From the NCBI GenBank assembly GCA_020747065.1, contig JAGMVK010000003.1:2418001-2482000 (forward strand): a stretch of 64,000 bases of DNA, read 5' to 3'. The notes under the pieces were generated by a model, which worked only from the letters and a program-made list of their open reading frames with translations, was not told the DNA's origin and did not search any database. This DNA is from Cadophora sp. MPI-SDFR-AT-0126. Taxonomy: Eukaryota > Ascomycota > Leotiomycetes > Helotiales > Ploettnerulaceae. A program made the translations under genes and the position numbers. Shown here piece after piece: positions 35,001 to 47,127 of this stretch. Positions within the stretch are counted from its first letter, which is position 1; the number at the start of each line of letters is the position of its first letter.

Positions 35001-36874
35001 GCTTTGGGTTCTTGACCATCTGCACCAGGAGTGCCACTAGGGGGGGCCAGTGTTGATGGCGGAATAGGCAGGGCTTTTGTTGATGTTTGGGCAAGAATCT
35101 GCTGGGCAATAGCAAAAGTGAATGAAGAAACCATGTTGTTAACAACTTGACTCATGACCGTGTCTGCTAAAACAGTGTGGCTATCTTCTCTCTCTGTGAC
35201 TTGCCAGGATTGCCAGATATCATCCCGCATAATTTGTGAAATGGAAGCCATGAAGTCCATGGACCTTCGACACACTTCGCCAAGGACAGACAAGCTTTCT
35301 GCATCCTCTGACGGCTGAGAGGCAGGGAGTCGAGCGGCAACGCCCTGCAGACTGGACTCTCGCTGCTCTTTGAGTTTTGCAAGAAGCTCTTCTTGGGATG
35401 AAGAAGCATTTGCGAGCCGAAGTAGAAGGGTGAGCTGTCGTGCAAATATATAGCAACGAAAATCGAAAATCGAAATGTCGTTTGAGAGTATGAGCTCCCT
35501 GTAACGCTTTCTTGTTGCATTCAGTGGAATCTCGTTCCACTCATGATCCGATGCTTTTGCCATCGATTGCAGGTCAATCGGGTCATCTGACTCCACGTTC
35601 TCGTCCGTCCCAGTATCCCTCAGAATGGCAGCTCTTGCCTTCTCTGCTCTCTGTTTCAGATCCTCCGTGAAGGTTAAGAATGAGCCACCATGCTGAGCAC
35701 CCGAACCAGCGATGGACTGCTCTCTCGCAATTACATCGAGGCCGACAGCAAGCTCATCATATCCAACAAGGGCATCTTCGACTAGTCCCACACTTTCGAA
35801 ACCCCTCGCAAGACCCTCCTTCAACACAAAAAAGGTGCAAAAGTTCCACCCCGGTAATGATCTTTGCGCATCTTTCTCTCGGATATCTTCTTCATACTGG
35901 GTGACGCGCATATCAAAGGATGTAAGAATCTGGAACTTCAATTTCGCAATCAAGTCGAGCCAGGCATTTTCGTTTTCCTGTGGTGTCTCGGAATATGAAC
36001 CAGGAATTGCAGGGACAACTCTAGGGAGCATGTCGTACGGGACGTCATTGATTCCGATGCGTATTTGGGCGATGCGATCGACCGCAGATTTGGATGACCC
36101 ATTAAAATCCGCCCGTAACTTCTCGAGTATAGTGGACGATCCTCCTCCCCTCCAACGGGCAGTAGATTTCTCTGACATTGAACCTGAGCTTCCTTCAGCT
36201 CCCTTTCCACTCGTCCTCGGCTGAGTCGCAGCAGCGGTATTGGGAACAATGACATGCACTACCAACCACTCATATGCATCGTGGTTCTCTTGCGCAGTGC
36301 CTTTCGTTGTGCTCTGGGTTGGCGGTGTGTTTTCCTTGATCCATTCTCGAACCTGTCGCCGTGCCTGCGCCTTGTATGTGTCATTATCATCGCATCGTAA
36401 GAAAAATATTTTCAAGTATGGTGTTTGCCGTAGTCCTGGTATTTGGTGCCTCCGTTCTTTCGTAGGCGCTTTAGGAGGTCCAGATAAAGACTCCGGTCTT
36501 TCAGTTACGGCCTGCGCTCCCAGCGCCTGTGTCCGGAACCCGTCATCTCCACTTGCAGCCGAGTCTTGACTTTTGACTCTCGAAAGGCTTGAGCTACTCG
36601 CAGATGCATTCTCGGTAGATACGAATGAGGGCGGGCTCTGGGCAGATGGGACAAGATCTACATGAAGTGATGAGATTGATCGCAGAGGTCCAGCATGGGA
36701 CTCCCAATGCAGATTTCGTAGAGGTAATCGTGGAAGGAGGCCCGGGGAGAGAAGTTGAAATACCCCATGTGGATCAAAGTATTCAACTTATTCCAAACAA
36801 TCAGCTGGAAGAATAGTTTTGGAAGATGCCTGGCTGTTACCTGTGACTTTGGAGCTTGAGGATGGCTGCTCCAT
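32082..36874 (-). CDS. TRS130: TRAPPII complex subunit Trs130 (TRAPPC10 family)
   Basis: A large TRAPPII-specific subunit that helps activate Ypt31/32 (Rab11) at the late Golgi. Three exons in phase give 1,562 residues: 36874-36841 (34 bases), 36786-33908 and 33857-32082. The first exon encodes MEQPSSSSKVT and joins VEYFDPHGVFQLLSPGL, the usual fungal N-terminus. Next come LKIFFLRCDDNDTYKAQARR, VDRIAQIRIG and GWNFCTFFVLKEGLARGFES, conserved across TRAPPC10. An alpha-solenoid-like middle part includes KYHLTDFAAAASYFYRMTPF. The exon 2-3 junction at GTCAGT/CTATCTAG restores HSNVTIPGIYLVNSIILET, and the C-terminal half is predicted beta-rich. Ignoring splicing breaks this gene into two frames and hides its first exons. 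Residues 450-530 are Ser/Pro-rich and probably disordered. Confidence 0.94.
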
Positions 36875-38002
36875 TTCTAGCAGAATCTTCGCGATATCAT
36901 ATCACAAGATGACAATCGTAATTTTAGGAACAGGAAGACTTTCGATGCCACGGACGCATCTGTGGAAGTCCTGGCGCATTGGTTGTTGACACCACTTTCA
37001 CTGGTCATTTTAGTCTCGCGGGATACTGCCGCCGGGAAGCACTCTATCGGGACTAGCAAGTTTAGAGGCGGTGTTACGATGTGATGACTTAGCGAGGGTC
37101 ATGATTACTCTGGTGTACCTGCTGAACCCTGCCTGTCTTGTGTACTTCCATAATACTGAAATAACCTTAAACTCCTAACCTCAAATCATTTCACGCAGAC
37201 CTGTATTCAAGTACACACTGGACACAATTCCCTTTTTTCAGTGTTGCTACATGCACTACATTGAATCTATTCTTGTTTTTAGAAGACAATGACAACGGCG
37301 CAAGTTATCACTCCGTCACTGGCCCACTTCCTGTCGCGATGTTTGTGAATAGAATCCACCAGCTCGAGCCTATTCATGCCGTCTGTCTGACTCTCCCTTC
37401 TCGGACTTCGTATAGTGCCGCTTCTCTCACTCAAGCTAAAGAAATTGGCTGTCAATCCGTTCACATACAGTTGCCATGACCCTGCTTCAGATTATGTGGT
37501 GTGTGCTAGGACTGGAACAATCTCAAAAGACGAAACTTGACAAATTGAAGTTGACATTCATACAATTTTCTCCACGCATAGGTACTCCTATCCCTACATC
37601 TACCAATTGAAATGATGGCCCGAACTAATTCTCGGGCATTTTAGTGGTTGCCGCGGTCTAACTTACTGCCGTTAATCCAAGAAGCTCTGTAGCAATGTCA
37701 ACAACATGCCCAATGGCGGTACCAGTCAAGCAGCGCTACCAGTCTTGCTTAGAATTTCATCTTAATCCTTCACAGCTAGGCATCCATGGAATACAATGTA
37801 TTAGTCAAACGACTTGCGCACAAGGAGAAAGTATGCAATGATCTTGAACTTATTCCCATACACGACGTCAACACGCCCCTGACGATACCCGATTGTAATG
37901 GTACGTGAGCACTCAACGCTTTTGGGTATTTGCATGCTAAACAATCATAAAAATATTAGATCATCCACCTCATAAATAGTCACGTCGTGTTCTCATTTCA
38001 AT
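36875..38002. other. Intergenic region
   Basis: About 1.1 kb between the TRS130 start and the end of the wax-synthase-like gene, both on the minus strand. It is AT-rich in its distal half and shows no recognisable gene. Confidence 0.5.
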
Positions 38003-39199
38003 TCAATAAGTCTGCGCCTCACAAATATCCATCCAGCGAATCCTCGACAAGCCGTTCGGGATGTCCAGCCCGCTAGCTGCCCACTGAGAAAAGTCAGTAC
38101 CTGGGGTGCATGTCTCATAAACGTCCAATAATGACTTACACTCGCTATCGTCGTCTCAAATAACCACGCCAAAGTTGTCTTCACCCAGTGTCTCTTATGG
38201 CCCCATATAGCTGCTTCTGACACCGTGGCAATCCCGTTGAAGAAAAAGAACAATCCTATCCTTGCGAGCCCTTCTTTGTCGAGAATGGGGGAGAGTGCGT
38301 ACATGTGGAACAAGGCCATCAGACTGAAGGCTGCTAGGACGCCCATCGATCGTGCGATAACCACAGGAACCCCGTATTTGGGAAGACCGTAGCGAAGTGG
38401 CGCATAAGCAAGCGATGTGCAGGGAGACGCAAAAGCATTATGCCACGACTCAGACCTATTTGAGCTGTTAGCAAATATCAATTAACATCTTGCTTGCTCC
38501 GCCAAAACCCACCAGAATCCCGTCAAGCTATCGATCAAGTATAGCGGTCCAAAGAGAGCCGGACTACTCTTATATCTCAACAGCAACTGCATACTCGTCC
38601 ACAAGATATATATCGCCAACATCACCTCAAAAGCCAGCACAGTCGGGAAGTTTTGCGGGAGCATTTGCAAGAAGGCGAAAATGGCAACATGGATTCCCAA
38701 TTGCGTCACTTCGTTAAAGTTCTCCTGATCTTTGGATACTCTGATGTGATTGGGAGTGAAAGATTCGTATCGAAGCTCTGTGAGGATTATCAACGCCAGC
38801 TTCCAGTCCGCTGGTTGTTTGCCTGCGGAGTAGACGGGGAGATCATGTCGGCGCGCCCAAATATCGAGAACCTTCATCGTACCAATTGCAACTGGAAAAC
38901 ATCAGCAAAACTGATAAAGCTAATTTTGATCTATGCGTCGTACCTGCAAAGTGCTGCAGACATCTGGCTGGTCCGCAGGTAATCGGAGCTGCGTAAGCAG
39001 CAATCCAGAAAGTCGCCAGAGAAAGGAAGCCTAGTGCTTTGTATATCCTGAAAAGGCCTTTGACATGGAAATATATTGCGAAGTAGAGGAGCTCTGTGGG
39101 TATCAAGAGGAAAGCAGTGCCCTTTGTCAATTCATGGCCAAGCTGCTCCACAGCGGGGGGAAGGTTTGCGATTGGAATAGGCGAGTAGGAGATATTCAT
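38003..39199 (-). CDS. Wax-synthase-like MBOAT acyltransferase
   Basis: A multi-pass membrane O-acyltransferase of the wax synthase type (MBOAT_2 domain). Fungal members include acetyltransferases of terpenoid and polyketide pathways. Four exons, 39199-38944, 38891-38513, 38455-38140 and 38083-38003, give 343 residues, and all junctions are in phase. Visible blocks are helix FLLIPTELLYFAIYFHV, then IGTMKVLDIWARRHDLP, ADWKLALIILTELRYESF and LIDSLTGFWSESWHNAF, which carries the conserved Trp-His pair expected at the active site. LRYGLPKYGVPVVIARSMGV and SLMALFHMYALSP follow, and the last short exon encodes WAASGLDIPNGLSRIRWMDI, the usual C-terminal block. No polyketide, terpene or NRPS gene lies nearby, so a secondary-metabolite role has no local support. 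The acyl acceptor is unknown. Confidence 0.87.
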
Positions 39200-40427
39200 G
39201 GTGGCTTCTTATATTGTGCCCAGAACTACGATCGCCTGTGTGCAGATACGAGTAACTGCATTCGATGCCAATGCTTCGTTCGCTCTAGCGATCTCACTTG
39301 TTCCCATGCGATTCCAAGCAAGCCTGTACCTGTCCCTCTGCTGAGGTGTTGGTTGTGGCGGAAGACTCAAAACGCAGTTCTTAAGTCTGGAAATGGTACT
39401 GCAAGTACCTATTTGTACCACTCGAGCCCTAGGTCAAGGGTACCGGTAACACGGCTCTCAACATCAAACCCTTCCCTATTGCGCTCGTCGCTGCCTCAAA
39501 TGACGTGGTGTGCGAGCGAAATTAATAGAGGTTTCGGGATCTTCGGGGGAGGCTGACAAAATGTCGCGAAAACGAGCGGAGATCAGCTCCGTAGTGTCGA
39601 TGTTCAGCCTTTCTTTCTCTCAGCCTTGGACGGCGGTGCGCGATGAGATGAAGCAAGAAGTGTCAGGACGAAAGGATGACAAAGAGATGGGACAAATTAC
39701 TTAAATAGAGTAGGTATTTGTTTTGGTAAGCAAGTTTGACCTAGGTAGGTTAAGGAAATAATTGCCGTGGACATAAATCTGATGGTTGGTGAAGGGAAAT
39801 CGGTTCCGCGAGCTTCCCAAATTCGGTTTGGCTTCACGCAACCCGGTATACCGTAGCCTGCTCAATGCAATGTCAGCAGGTTTGAGTGGGGTTGGAACCT
39901 ATACCCTGTGCTACGCACATAGATGGGATGGCTCTGCTGGGCAGGTAAACCGAAAGTGATTGGTTGAATGATGAATAAATAGTGTGTTGTTTTTGGCGTG
40001 ATCGGATTAGATAATTGCCTGTTTGAATAGCTGTTCGCGGGCCGTGGGTGATTTTAGCTTGCAAACTACACGAATATGAATCAACAGAAGCTACAGCTAA
40101 GACTCGAGAGTAGAACTTTCTTAGAGACAGACAACAAGAACAAGTATTTCGTACTTCACTGTAGAAAGTGAGATGCGAAGATTATCCTCATCAAAGCAGA
40201 TTGCTTTTCGTTGTGAATATTGTACAATGAACCCATTCGTCTTAAGCCTTTTGCCGAGTCATGCAAAACACAGCGTTAAGCATATGCTTGAGCAACTCCC
40301 GATGATGCAAACTATTGTACCAACGCCAACTCCGACCCATGCTCATGTAACATCACTCGTTCTACATACTCAAACACACTGGGCTCGGAACCGCAAATGT
40401 TGTTATACAAAACCGAAGACCCACCAA
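39200..40427. other. Intergenic region
   Basis: About 1.2 kb between the acyltransferase start and the SWR1 stop. It presumably holds the acyltransferase promoter. Short frames on both strands match nothing known. Confidence 0.5.
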
Positions 40428-43400
40428 TCACCTCGCCCGATGCGAGCGATGGTCCCGGCCTCGTTTACTCTTGCTCTTGTCTTTGGGCAGCTCCAGTGGA
40501 GTATCCTTGACTTGATCAGCAACTAATCGTAACATGTATTCATCAGTCGAGCGGACTCGCTCGCCCCAAGCATTAATTTCGTCATCCCCATCCACGTCCA
40601 TTACTTCTTCAATGCTTGGGGTGCCTGCTCCACCTGGTGTAGGGGCAGCATCTCGTGGAGTCCCGACTCCTGCTGGCGTTGCAGAAGCTGTCGCGTTTTC
40701 GTCAAAGTCCGCGGCGTCTGTCTGAACGATTTCACGCTCAGCTACCTTGGCTGCTGCAACATCTTCTTGGTCTTCAGCTTGTGCAAGGACTTTTTGCACA
40801 TCTTTCTCATTCCCAGGCCCCCCTAGCAAGCGATCCATCGCTGCATTCGCAGCGGCATCTCCATCGAATACCTCCGATTTCTCACCAAGAACGTCACTGA
40901 CCGACATCTTGTTGAAATAGTCTGTTGTGAAATCTCCCTCTTGAATGACGACGTCGTCCAGCATTTGTTTTTGGCTTGCCTTGCGGAGGATATTAGCTTC
41001 AATCGTGTGCTCTGACACCAATCGATAAATATGCACATCACGCGTCTGTCCAATCCGATGGCATCTATCCTGGCATTGCTTGTCCATAGCTGGGTTCCAA
41101 TCGAGATCGTAAAAGATGACAGTATCAGCCCCTGTAAGATTGATCCCCAATCCTCCAGACCTAGTTGACAAGATAAAAGCGAGAATACGGGTGTCGTTAT
41201 TGAAGCGATCTGTAAGTACTTGACGCTGTTCGATCTTGGTCGAGCCATCGAGACGAAGATATTTGTGACCGTGAATATTAAGAAATTGCTCCAGGATATC
41301 CAGGACTTTGGTCATCTGCGTGAATATCAAGGCTCGATGACCTCCGGCTTCTAGCTTTCGAAGCAGTTTCGCTAAAGTCTGCAGTTTACCACAATCATAT
41401 TGCAGCAATCTCTTATCCGGAAACTGTATGGACAGTCTCATACGAGCCTCATGGAATGGATCGACTTTGGAGCTGGTAAGTGAGCTCTGCACAGTGCTCA
41501 ATCCCTTAGGTGAGAGCATCATGGAGTTGATGTCCCTTGCGACTACTGGAGGTGTCACACAGGCGAACTTCTGAATGGTGGTATTGAGAGCTTCTGATCT
41601 AGACTCTAGTGTCGGAATCATCGACATCAAAGTCGGAGAGCGGTTTTCGAGCCAGGTCATCATTTGCTTCCGCTGGGCAGGGCGAGGCTTTAGAGGTCGA
41701 TCACTGACACCTAGGGTGAGACGATTGAGAAGCTGGGTTCCATAAATCGGCTTTTGTTGACGTCTGAGGGCATTGAGGTACACGCAGTGCTGAAGTTCCT
41801 CGAAACGCCCCCACCTTGAGGCGCTTTCCAAGTAAATAAGATTAGACTTTGCGGTAGACGGATCAAGGCTTGTCAGGGCATTCTGAGCGCGGAGGCGCTG
41901 AACTTCACGCATATCCATGAGTACACGCTGAGCACTGAGCGCGGCGCTCCGAGAAGTGACGTTTCCTGCAAGGCGTTCGTGCTTTGTCGGGACAAGGTTG
42001 AGAAATTCTAGGCTAGCTTTGGTCATGGGATCTTCACGAAGAAGTCGTCTCCGGACGAGTAATTCTTTGATTTCAAAATCTGCAATGGCGGACTTTTCCA
42101 TGGGGAAGGAAGTCATGATCGCCCGTTCAACAAAAAGGTCGGGATGATTGCAGACCTTTCTCAATTGCATTAAGCAGTTGATTATCGACAGATAGTTTCC
42201 ACCAGCGAGTGTCTCGCGGGTATCGCCTCGACTCAGAAATCCATCATAAAGCTCGCGTTGACGCTTAGACAAACGACAAAACTCGACGTGCTCGTACTTG
42301 GCGGGCATCTGTTTTTCTACATCTGCTTTCAATCTTCGGAGGAGATAGGGCCGCAGTAGTCTGTGAAGCTTAGTGATGATTCCCTTTGACTCGTCGTCCA
42401 TCTGTTCGCGGCCATGTTCAAGAATCTGTTCCGAGGGCTTCTTGAACCAGTCTTGGAACTCCTTCAAGTCCGCAAATCCACCAACTCCTTGTCCGGTACC
42501 ATCCGAGGGCATCAAAAAGTACAGCAAGGACCACAGCTCCGTCAAATTGTTTTGAAGAGGAGTACCGGTAATGAGAAGACGAGCTCTGGTATTGAAGTTC
42601 AACATGGTCTGCCATCTCTGCGAATTGAAGTTCTTGATGTTGTGAGCCTCATCGAGAATCATGTAATGCCATCGGCGACGCTTGAAAACCTGCTGATCTT
42701 GGATGACAAGCTGGTAAGATGTTATGATGACATTCCAAGCATCGTCAGTCTTCCAACCCTGTCGCTTTCTTTTGCGCTCCTCTTGTGACCCATAGTACGT
42801 CAAAATCTTGAATCCCGGACACCACTTCTTGAATTCCATTTCCCAATTCAGCATGACACTGGTCGGCACGATAACCAGATGTGGTCCCCACACTTCGTGC
42901 TCGCAAGCAAGATGGGCCAATAACGCAATCGTCTGAATTGTCTTGCCCAAGCCCATCTCGTCTGCGAGGATTCCATTTGTGTTGTTCGCGTACAAGCCAG
43001 CTAGCCAATCCAAACCATAGTGCTGATATTCGCGAAGCGTCCCCCTGAGTAGGAATGGGACCTTGGTCTTAAGCTGATTGCCAGGCTGCGGCGTAATACT
43101 TCGGCTGGCCTGGCGACTTTGGTGGAGTTCAACAGACGATGCGGAATCACTTTCGGAAGGTCGTGTTTCGGTCGTTCTTGGAGTTGGCTGACTACTTCGG
43201 TCTGGACTGGTTGGAAGAAGTTCGGATGAAATCTGCTTCAGAGGGTTTGGGCGGTCCGAAGAATGGACGTTTTTATCACTGAAGTCAGTCGCTTGCTCGG
43301 TGAGCTTTGCATTTGCAGTTTCCTCTGCATTGTGGTTCGTATTCTCCCCATGTTCGGACGACTGACCCTCCATAACATCCGGCACGAAGGATACCTCGCC

Positions 43401-45419
43401 TTCGCCATCTGCAATTCCGTCTGTATCAGCCGGCTCTGCAAGATCTGCATTACCTGTCACAGCCGCTGGATCTGATACTGGCTCAACAGCGCCAAGCTCT
43501 ACCCCCTTCAGTTCTGAAGGAGCGAGGAATCCAAGGAGTGAAGATTCTCCCATGTCGTCCTCGTCCTCGTCGCTACCGTCCTCGTCCTCTTCATCGCTGT
43601 CGTGGTCTTCGTCACTGGACCCCATATCATCATCCATGTCAACCGACTCATCACTGTCATCAAGGTCTCCCTCCATATCCAGTTTTGGCCCCAGCTCCGA
43701 GCCTTGGTCTGAGACGTCCGGTTTGCCATCGTCAACATCCACCATTTCTTCGTCGACTGGATCGACGTCTGGTTCAGGGAGCGCAGCGTATTTTTCGCGA
43801 AGTTGCTCAACAGTCAAATGTTCATCGTCTGCTACATCGACTCGTGCTTCGTCCGGTTCTGATTCAGACTCAGACATGTTGCTCTCTCGGCCTTCCTCTG
43901 GCTCAGAACCGGAGCCTGCTTCGTTGTCTGTTGCATCGGAAGCATCAGTCTCATCATCGTCCGTAGCGACACCAGAGTCCATTTGCGATCTTCGCGCCTG
44001 AAGTTTTTGTGTTGACACATCCACCGCTTGACTCAGGGCTTTCCTCACCCGAGCTTGTTCTTGTGCTTCCCATTCCAATAATCGCCGCCGATTGACTTCC
44101 GCTTTCACATTCTCGAACACTGTATCCAGAGTTCTAGTTACTAGTTTCTTGTATTGGGCCTTGCGAGCTTCTTCATTTTCTGCCTCGATTTGAGCCAGTG
44201 TCTTTGGTTGCCGTCGATGCCATTCAGTAACACAAGCCTCTGCGACTCTTTTTGCGGTTGCACGATGCTTCTTCTGTTCGATCAACATGAGCCTTCTGAA
44301 CTCGAAGGCAGCTCTGATCATATGGTCAGCATGCGAATACTGCCGTGGAAGCTGATCAGTGGCCTCTGGCTGATAGACTGAGCATCTTTCCACACTCAAG
44401 ATTCCTCCAGGTTTGACAGCTTCCTCTGCTCGTAGTATGACGTCGGAATCTTTTGTGATTTGCTCCAAACTATACTCGGATGGTTCTTCACCATCATAGA
44501 GTCCGCCATCTTCAATCCGTACAGCTGCTCCATGATCGAAGTATTCCTTGAGGGTTTCGTACTGCCTGCGGCGTGATAGAACGAGTCCAGGGTGTATGAG
44601 AGGAATGGTGGCAGACTTGACTCGGAATTTGATACGCGAAAGAATAGCTTTGGGGCTGGGTATCGGCTGCTCATCAGTGTTCAGGGCTTGTGGCCGAGGG
44701 CTTCCACCATCATCTAATGTCTCCACGATCCTCCCTGATCGGCGGCCCTTGGATGTACGAGCTTGCGACGGGGCAGACTGTGGGTGCTTCGGCGTGGATG
44801 ACTTCTTAAGCGAGCGTACTGGAGTTGCTGCTTGCTCACTAGGCATCGACTTGCGATGAGATCTTTTTGGAGATGCAGGTTTGGCGGGGGACTTTGGGGG
44901 ATGATGAGAAGTTGTGCTAGAAGATCCAGGTCTCTTTGTTCCGTTTACTGACGTAGTGGGTGTGTCTCTTGCCTGAAACGGTGGGTTATTTCCATTCGCG
45001 ATTCCATGTTTGCCTTTCGAGTATTCCTTCTGCACAGCGCCTCGTGTTTGCCTTTTGTCGGACGGGGGTTGCAGCTCGAGGGGTACGTGATTCGTCCTGC
45101 CAGACTTCCTCTTCCCATCTTGTGTAAATGACGATAGACCTTCGGCTTTGATCTGCTTCCATGGCGGAGATGGTACCTTGTCCTTTGGCTTCTGTTTGGA
45201 ATTCGGTGTAGTCTCGACGACTCGACGCCTTTTGCTGGGAGGCTCTCTGTCTCCTCCAGCCTCGTCATGCTGGCCATTCACTCTTGCAGGTTCATCGCCA
45301 TTCCTAGGGGGTTCTATCATTCGTACTGGTTAGCTATGTTGCGCCTGTCGCGTCGAGTGATGTTTGCGCATACCGTGTAGTGTTTGTTCCTCTTGCGCAT
45401 CGGACGCGGTCTGTGTCAT
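40428..45419 (-). CDS. SWR1: SWR1 chromatin-remodelling ATPase (Snf2 family)
   Basis: The motor of the SWR1 complex, which exchanges H2A for H2A.Z in nucleosomes. Two exons, 45419-45374 and 45313-40428, give 1,643 residues. The first exon encodes MTQTASDAQEEQTLH and is joined by a GTATGC donor and a GATAG acceptor; without it an internal ATG at 45320 would be taken wrongly as the start. A basic, disordered N-terminus is followed by an HSA domain near residues 340-440 (MIRAAFEFRRLMLIEQKKHR), an acidic Asp/Glu/Ser tract near 460-610, and the Snf2 ATPase: REYQHYGLDWLAGLYANNTN, Walker A DEMGLGKTIQT near 800 and Walker B DEAH near 900. After the long INO80/SWR1-type insertion come LIFTQMTKVLDILEQFLNIH near 1345, LRLDGSTKIEQRQ, and QCQDRCHRIGQTR near 1430. 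Length and insertion fit SWR1 rather than INO80 or ISWI. Confidence 0.96.
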
Positions 45420-45832
45420 GACTTCTTAGAAGAGGGGGCAAGGCACTACCGTGAACTTCATGAATATCACATCTGAAGAAATGATAATCACTTCGGAAGA
45501 CGCGCAGTCTACACCAGATTGAAACTATGAAGTTTTGGCATGCCCAGAGCGCATTTGTAGCTTCCGCTGAAGAAAAATGGCAAACTTGAGGGTTTGGGGG
45601 GAATCAACAGAAATTTGACTTGCCACGGAGCGGAGGAGCGATCAAGATACGGTGACCCATAGTCAAAATAGGCGAAGAACTAGCGCGACTTTAGGACTGC
45701 AACTCCATGTGAGCTTGACTGAGACTGAGAGGAGAGATACAACTAAATCTGCTCATTGCGGCCTCAAACATCACGGTAGAATCTCGCAACTCCCCCAAAA
45801 TACTGGCCTGAGTGTACTGACATGGCTTCTAG
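45420..45832. promoter_or_regulatory. Bidirectional promoter region of SWR1 and the complex I ESSS gene
   Basis: The 413 bases between the divergent start codons of SWR1 (minus) and the ESSS gene (plus) must hold both promoters. No canonical TATA box is evident, which suits two housekeeping genes. Confidence 0.6.
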
Positions 45833-46475
45833 ATGCTTTCTCGGCGAATTGCGACGGCACGCCCGCTGCGAAATGCCATTCCTATCATTCGACGAGCAGC
45901 TCTCAATCAACAGCGAGGGGTCGCACAGGCTGGACCAGAATATCCCAGATTAGTCAGTGCTATTACAATCCATACCTAGAGATGAAGCTGTAGCTAATGT
46001 TGTGTGGCAGACCGACGTCGAGGATCCTGGAATGGTCAGCTCCCTGGCAAAGCCCGTCCCTTCGTGTATGGCTGACCTTTCCTACAGAATGGAGGATACA
46101 TCAACCCACCACCAGTCAAACGACAATTTCGCGACCCTCATGCAGATTGGTGGGACAAGCAAGAGCGTCGAAATTACGGAGAGCCGGTTCATGAGGACAA
46201 TGACATTCTAGGAATGTTTTCACCGGAGGAGTATACACACACCAAGCCTGGGAAGGGATTGTTCCAGATTGGATGCTTCATTGCAGCGGTTCTTGGACTC
46301 TGTACTGTGGTCGGAATGTCATACCCGGATAAGCAGTCGGCACCAAGAGAGTTCGAGGGTGGACTTGAACGAGAATTGGGAGGTCCAAATGCAATTAGGG
46401 TATGTCGTATTCAGATATAGATGTGCTTCAGCTACTAACTCTTTTTTCTAGGCGAGGGCTCCAGGAGATGAATAA
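45833..46475 (+). CDS. Mitochondrial complex I ESSS subunit (NDUFB11 family)
   Basis: An accessory subunit of respiratory NADH:ubiquinone oxidoreductase, in the inner mitochondrial membrane. Four exons, 45833-45952, 46011-46034, 46088-46399 and 46452-46475, give 159 residues; exons 2 and 4 are only 24 bases each. The start MLSRRIATARPLRNAIPI is an Arg-rich amphipathic mitochondrial presequence, in a different frame from the nearby ATG at 45822. The mature part has TDVEDPGMNGGYINPPPVKR, then QFRDPHADWWDKQERRNYGE, PVHEDNDILGMFSPEEYTH, one membrane helix GLFQIGCFIAAVLGLCTVVG, and REFEGGLERELGGPNAIR ending ARAPGDE. These blocks are characteristic of the fungal ESSS protein. All junctions are phase 0. 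Confidence 0.92.
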
Positions 46476-47127
46476 AGAGCAGAATAGACAGTTTGTACAT
46501 ATGGATAACATAGCTCACCAAGCTACTGAAGTCAAAATGACCTATCATCAAAAGACTGGCAATTATCTTGACTGGAGGGACACTGCTCCAGTTTGATGAT
46601 CGGCACCAGAGGTAAAATGCCTCTAGATCTGGAGCCCTTGTTTCAGAAAAGTCCCGTAGTTCTGGACATGCAAACCGCCCCTCAAAGCTCTCTTCTAGAT
46701 AGAGTCAACAACCATCTTTCAGGGTGGTAATGACCGATTAATACGTAAGGCTCTGTTGGGAACTTAGGCATCTTGTGGGCCTACCTATCATCAACTGATA
46801 TGTGTGGGTTACCATCGGCCAATAGCTCCTTCCTCTCAGAATGCTTCGATTACAATGGCGAGTGAGGAACTTACCTTCTTCACAATGCTCCTGCCTTCTA
46901 TTTTATATATATATATATATATATTTTTACCACACTGTCACTTCCACATCTTGCCCGCTTTGATTTCTCAAGACCATCTTTGAAGTAATCGCGACTCCTC
47001 TCGTATTCTTCTCTTACTCTCTCCTCGACTTCACATTGCCCGTCCCTGATCGACACTTGTCATTCAAGTCTTGCTACATCAAGAGCACTTGCTTGCACCA
47101 GCCGCAACGAGGCTTACATCCTTCAAA
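46476..47127. other. Spacer with (TA)n run
   Basis: About 650 bases between the ESSS gene and the next plus-strand gene. It probably holds the ESSS 3' UTR and the next gene's promoter, including the TA repeat and a CT-rich leader from about 46930 to 47030. Confidence 0.55.
46904..46924. repeat. (TA)n microsatellite
   Basis: About ten perfect AT/TA dinucleotides lie roughly 205 bases upstream of the next gene's start codon. It could double as a TATA-type element but is most simply a microsatellite. Confidence 0.75.

Noticed and set aside
38003..39199. Secondary-metabolite cluster around the wax-synthase-like acyltransferase
   Set aside because: The neighbours are TRS130 and SWR1, and there is no polyketide synthase, NRPS, terpene synthase or P450 in the window.
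40823..41248. Minus-strand 141-codon frame inside SWR1
   Set aside because: It is an out-of-frame reading of the SWR1 helicase C-terminal domain, whose own frame is continuous.
43552..44001. Plus-strand 149-codon Ser-rich frame
   Set aside because: It is the antisense of the Asp/Glu/Ser-rich acidic tract of SWR1; GAC/GAA codons read as GTC/TTC and TCG in reverse, giving a false Ser-rich frame.
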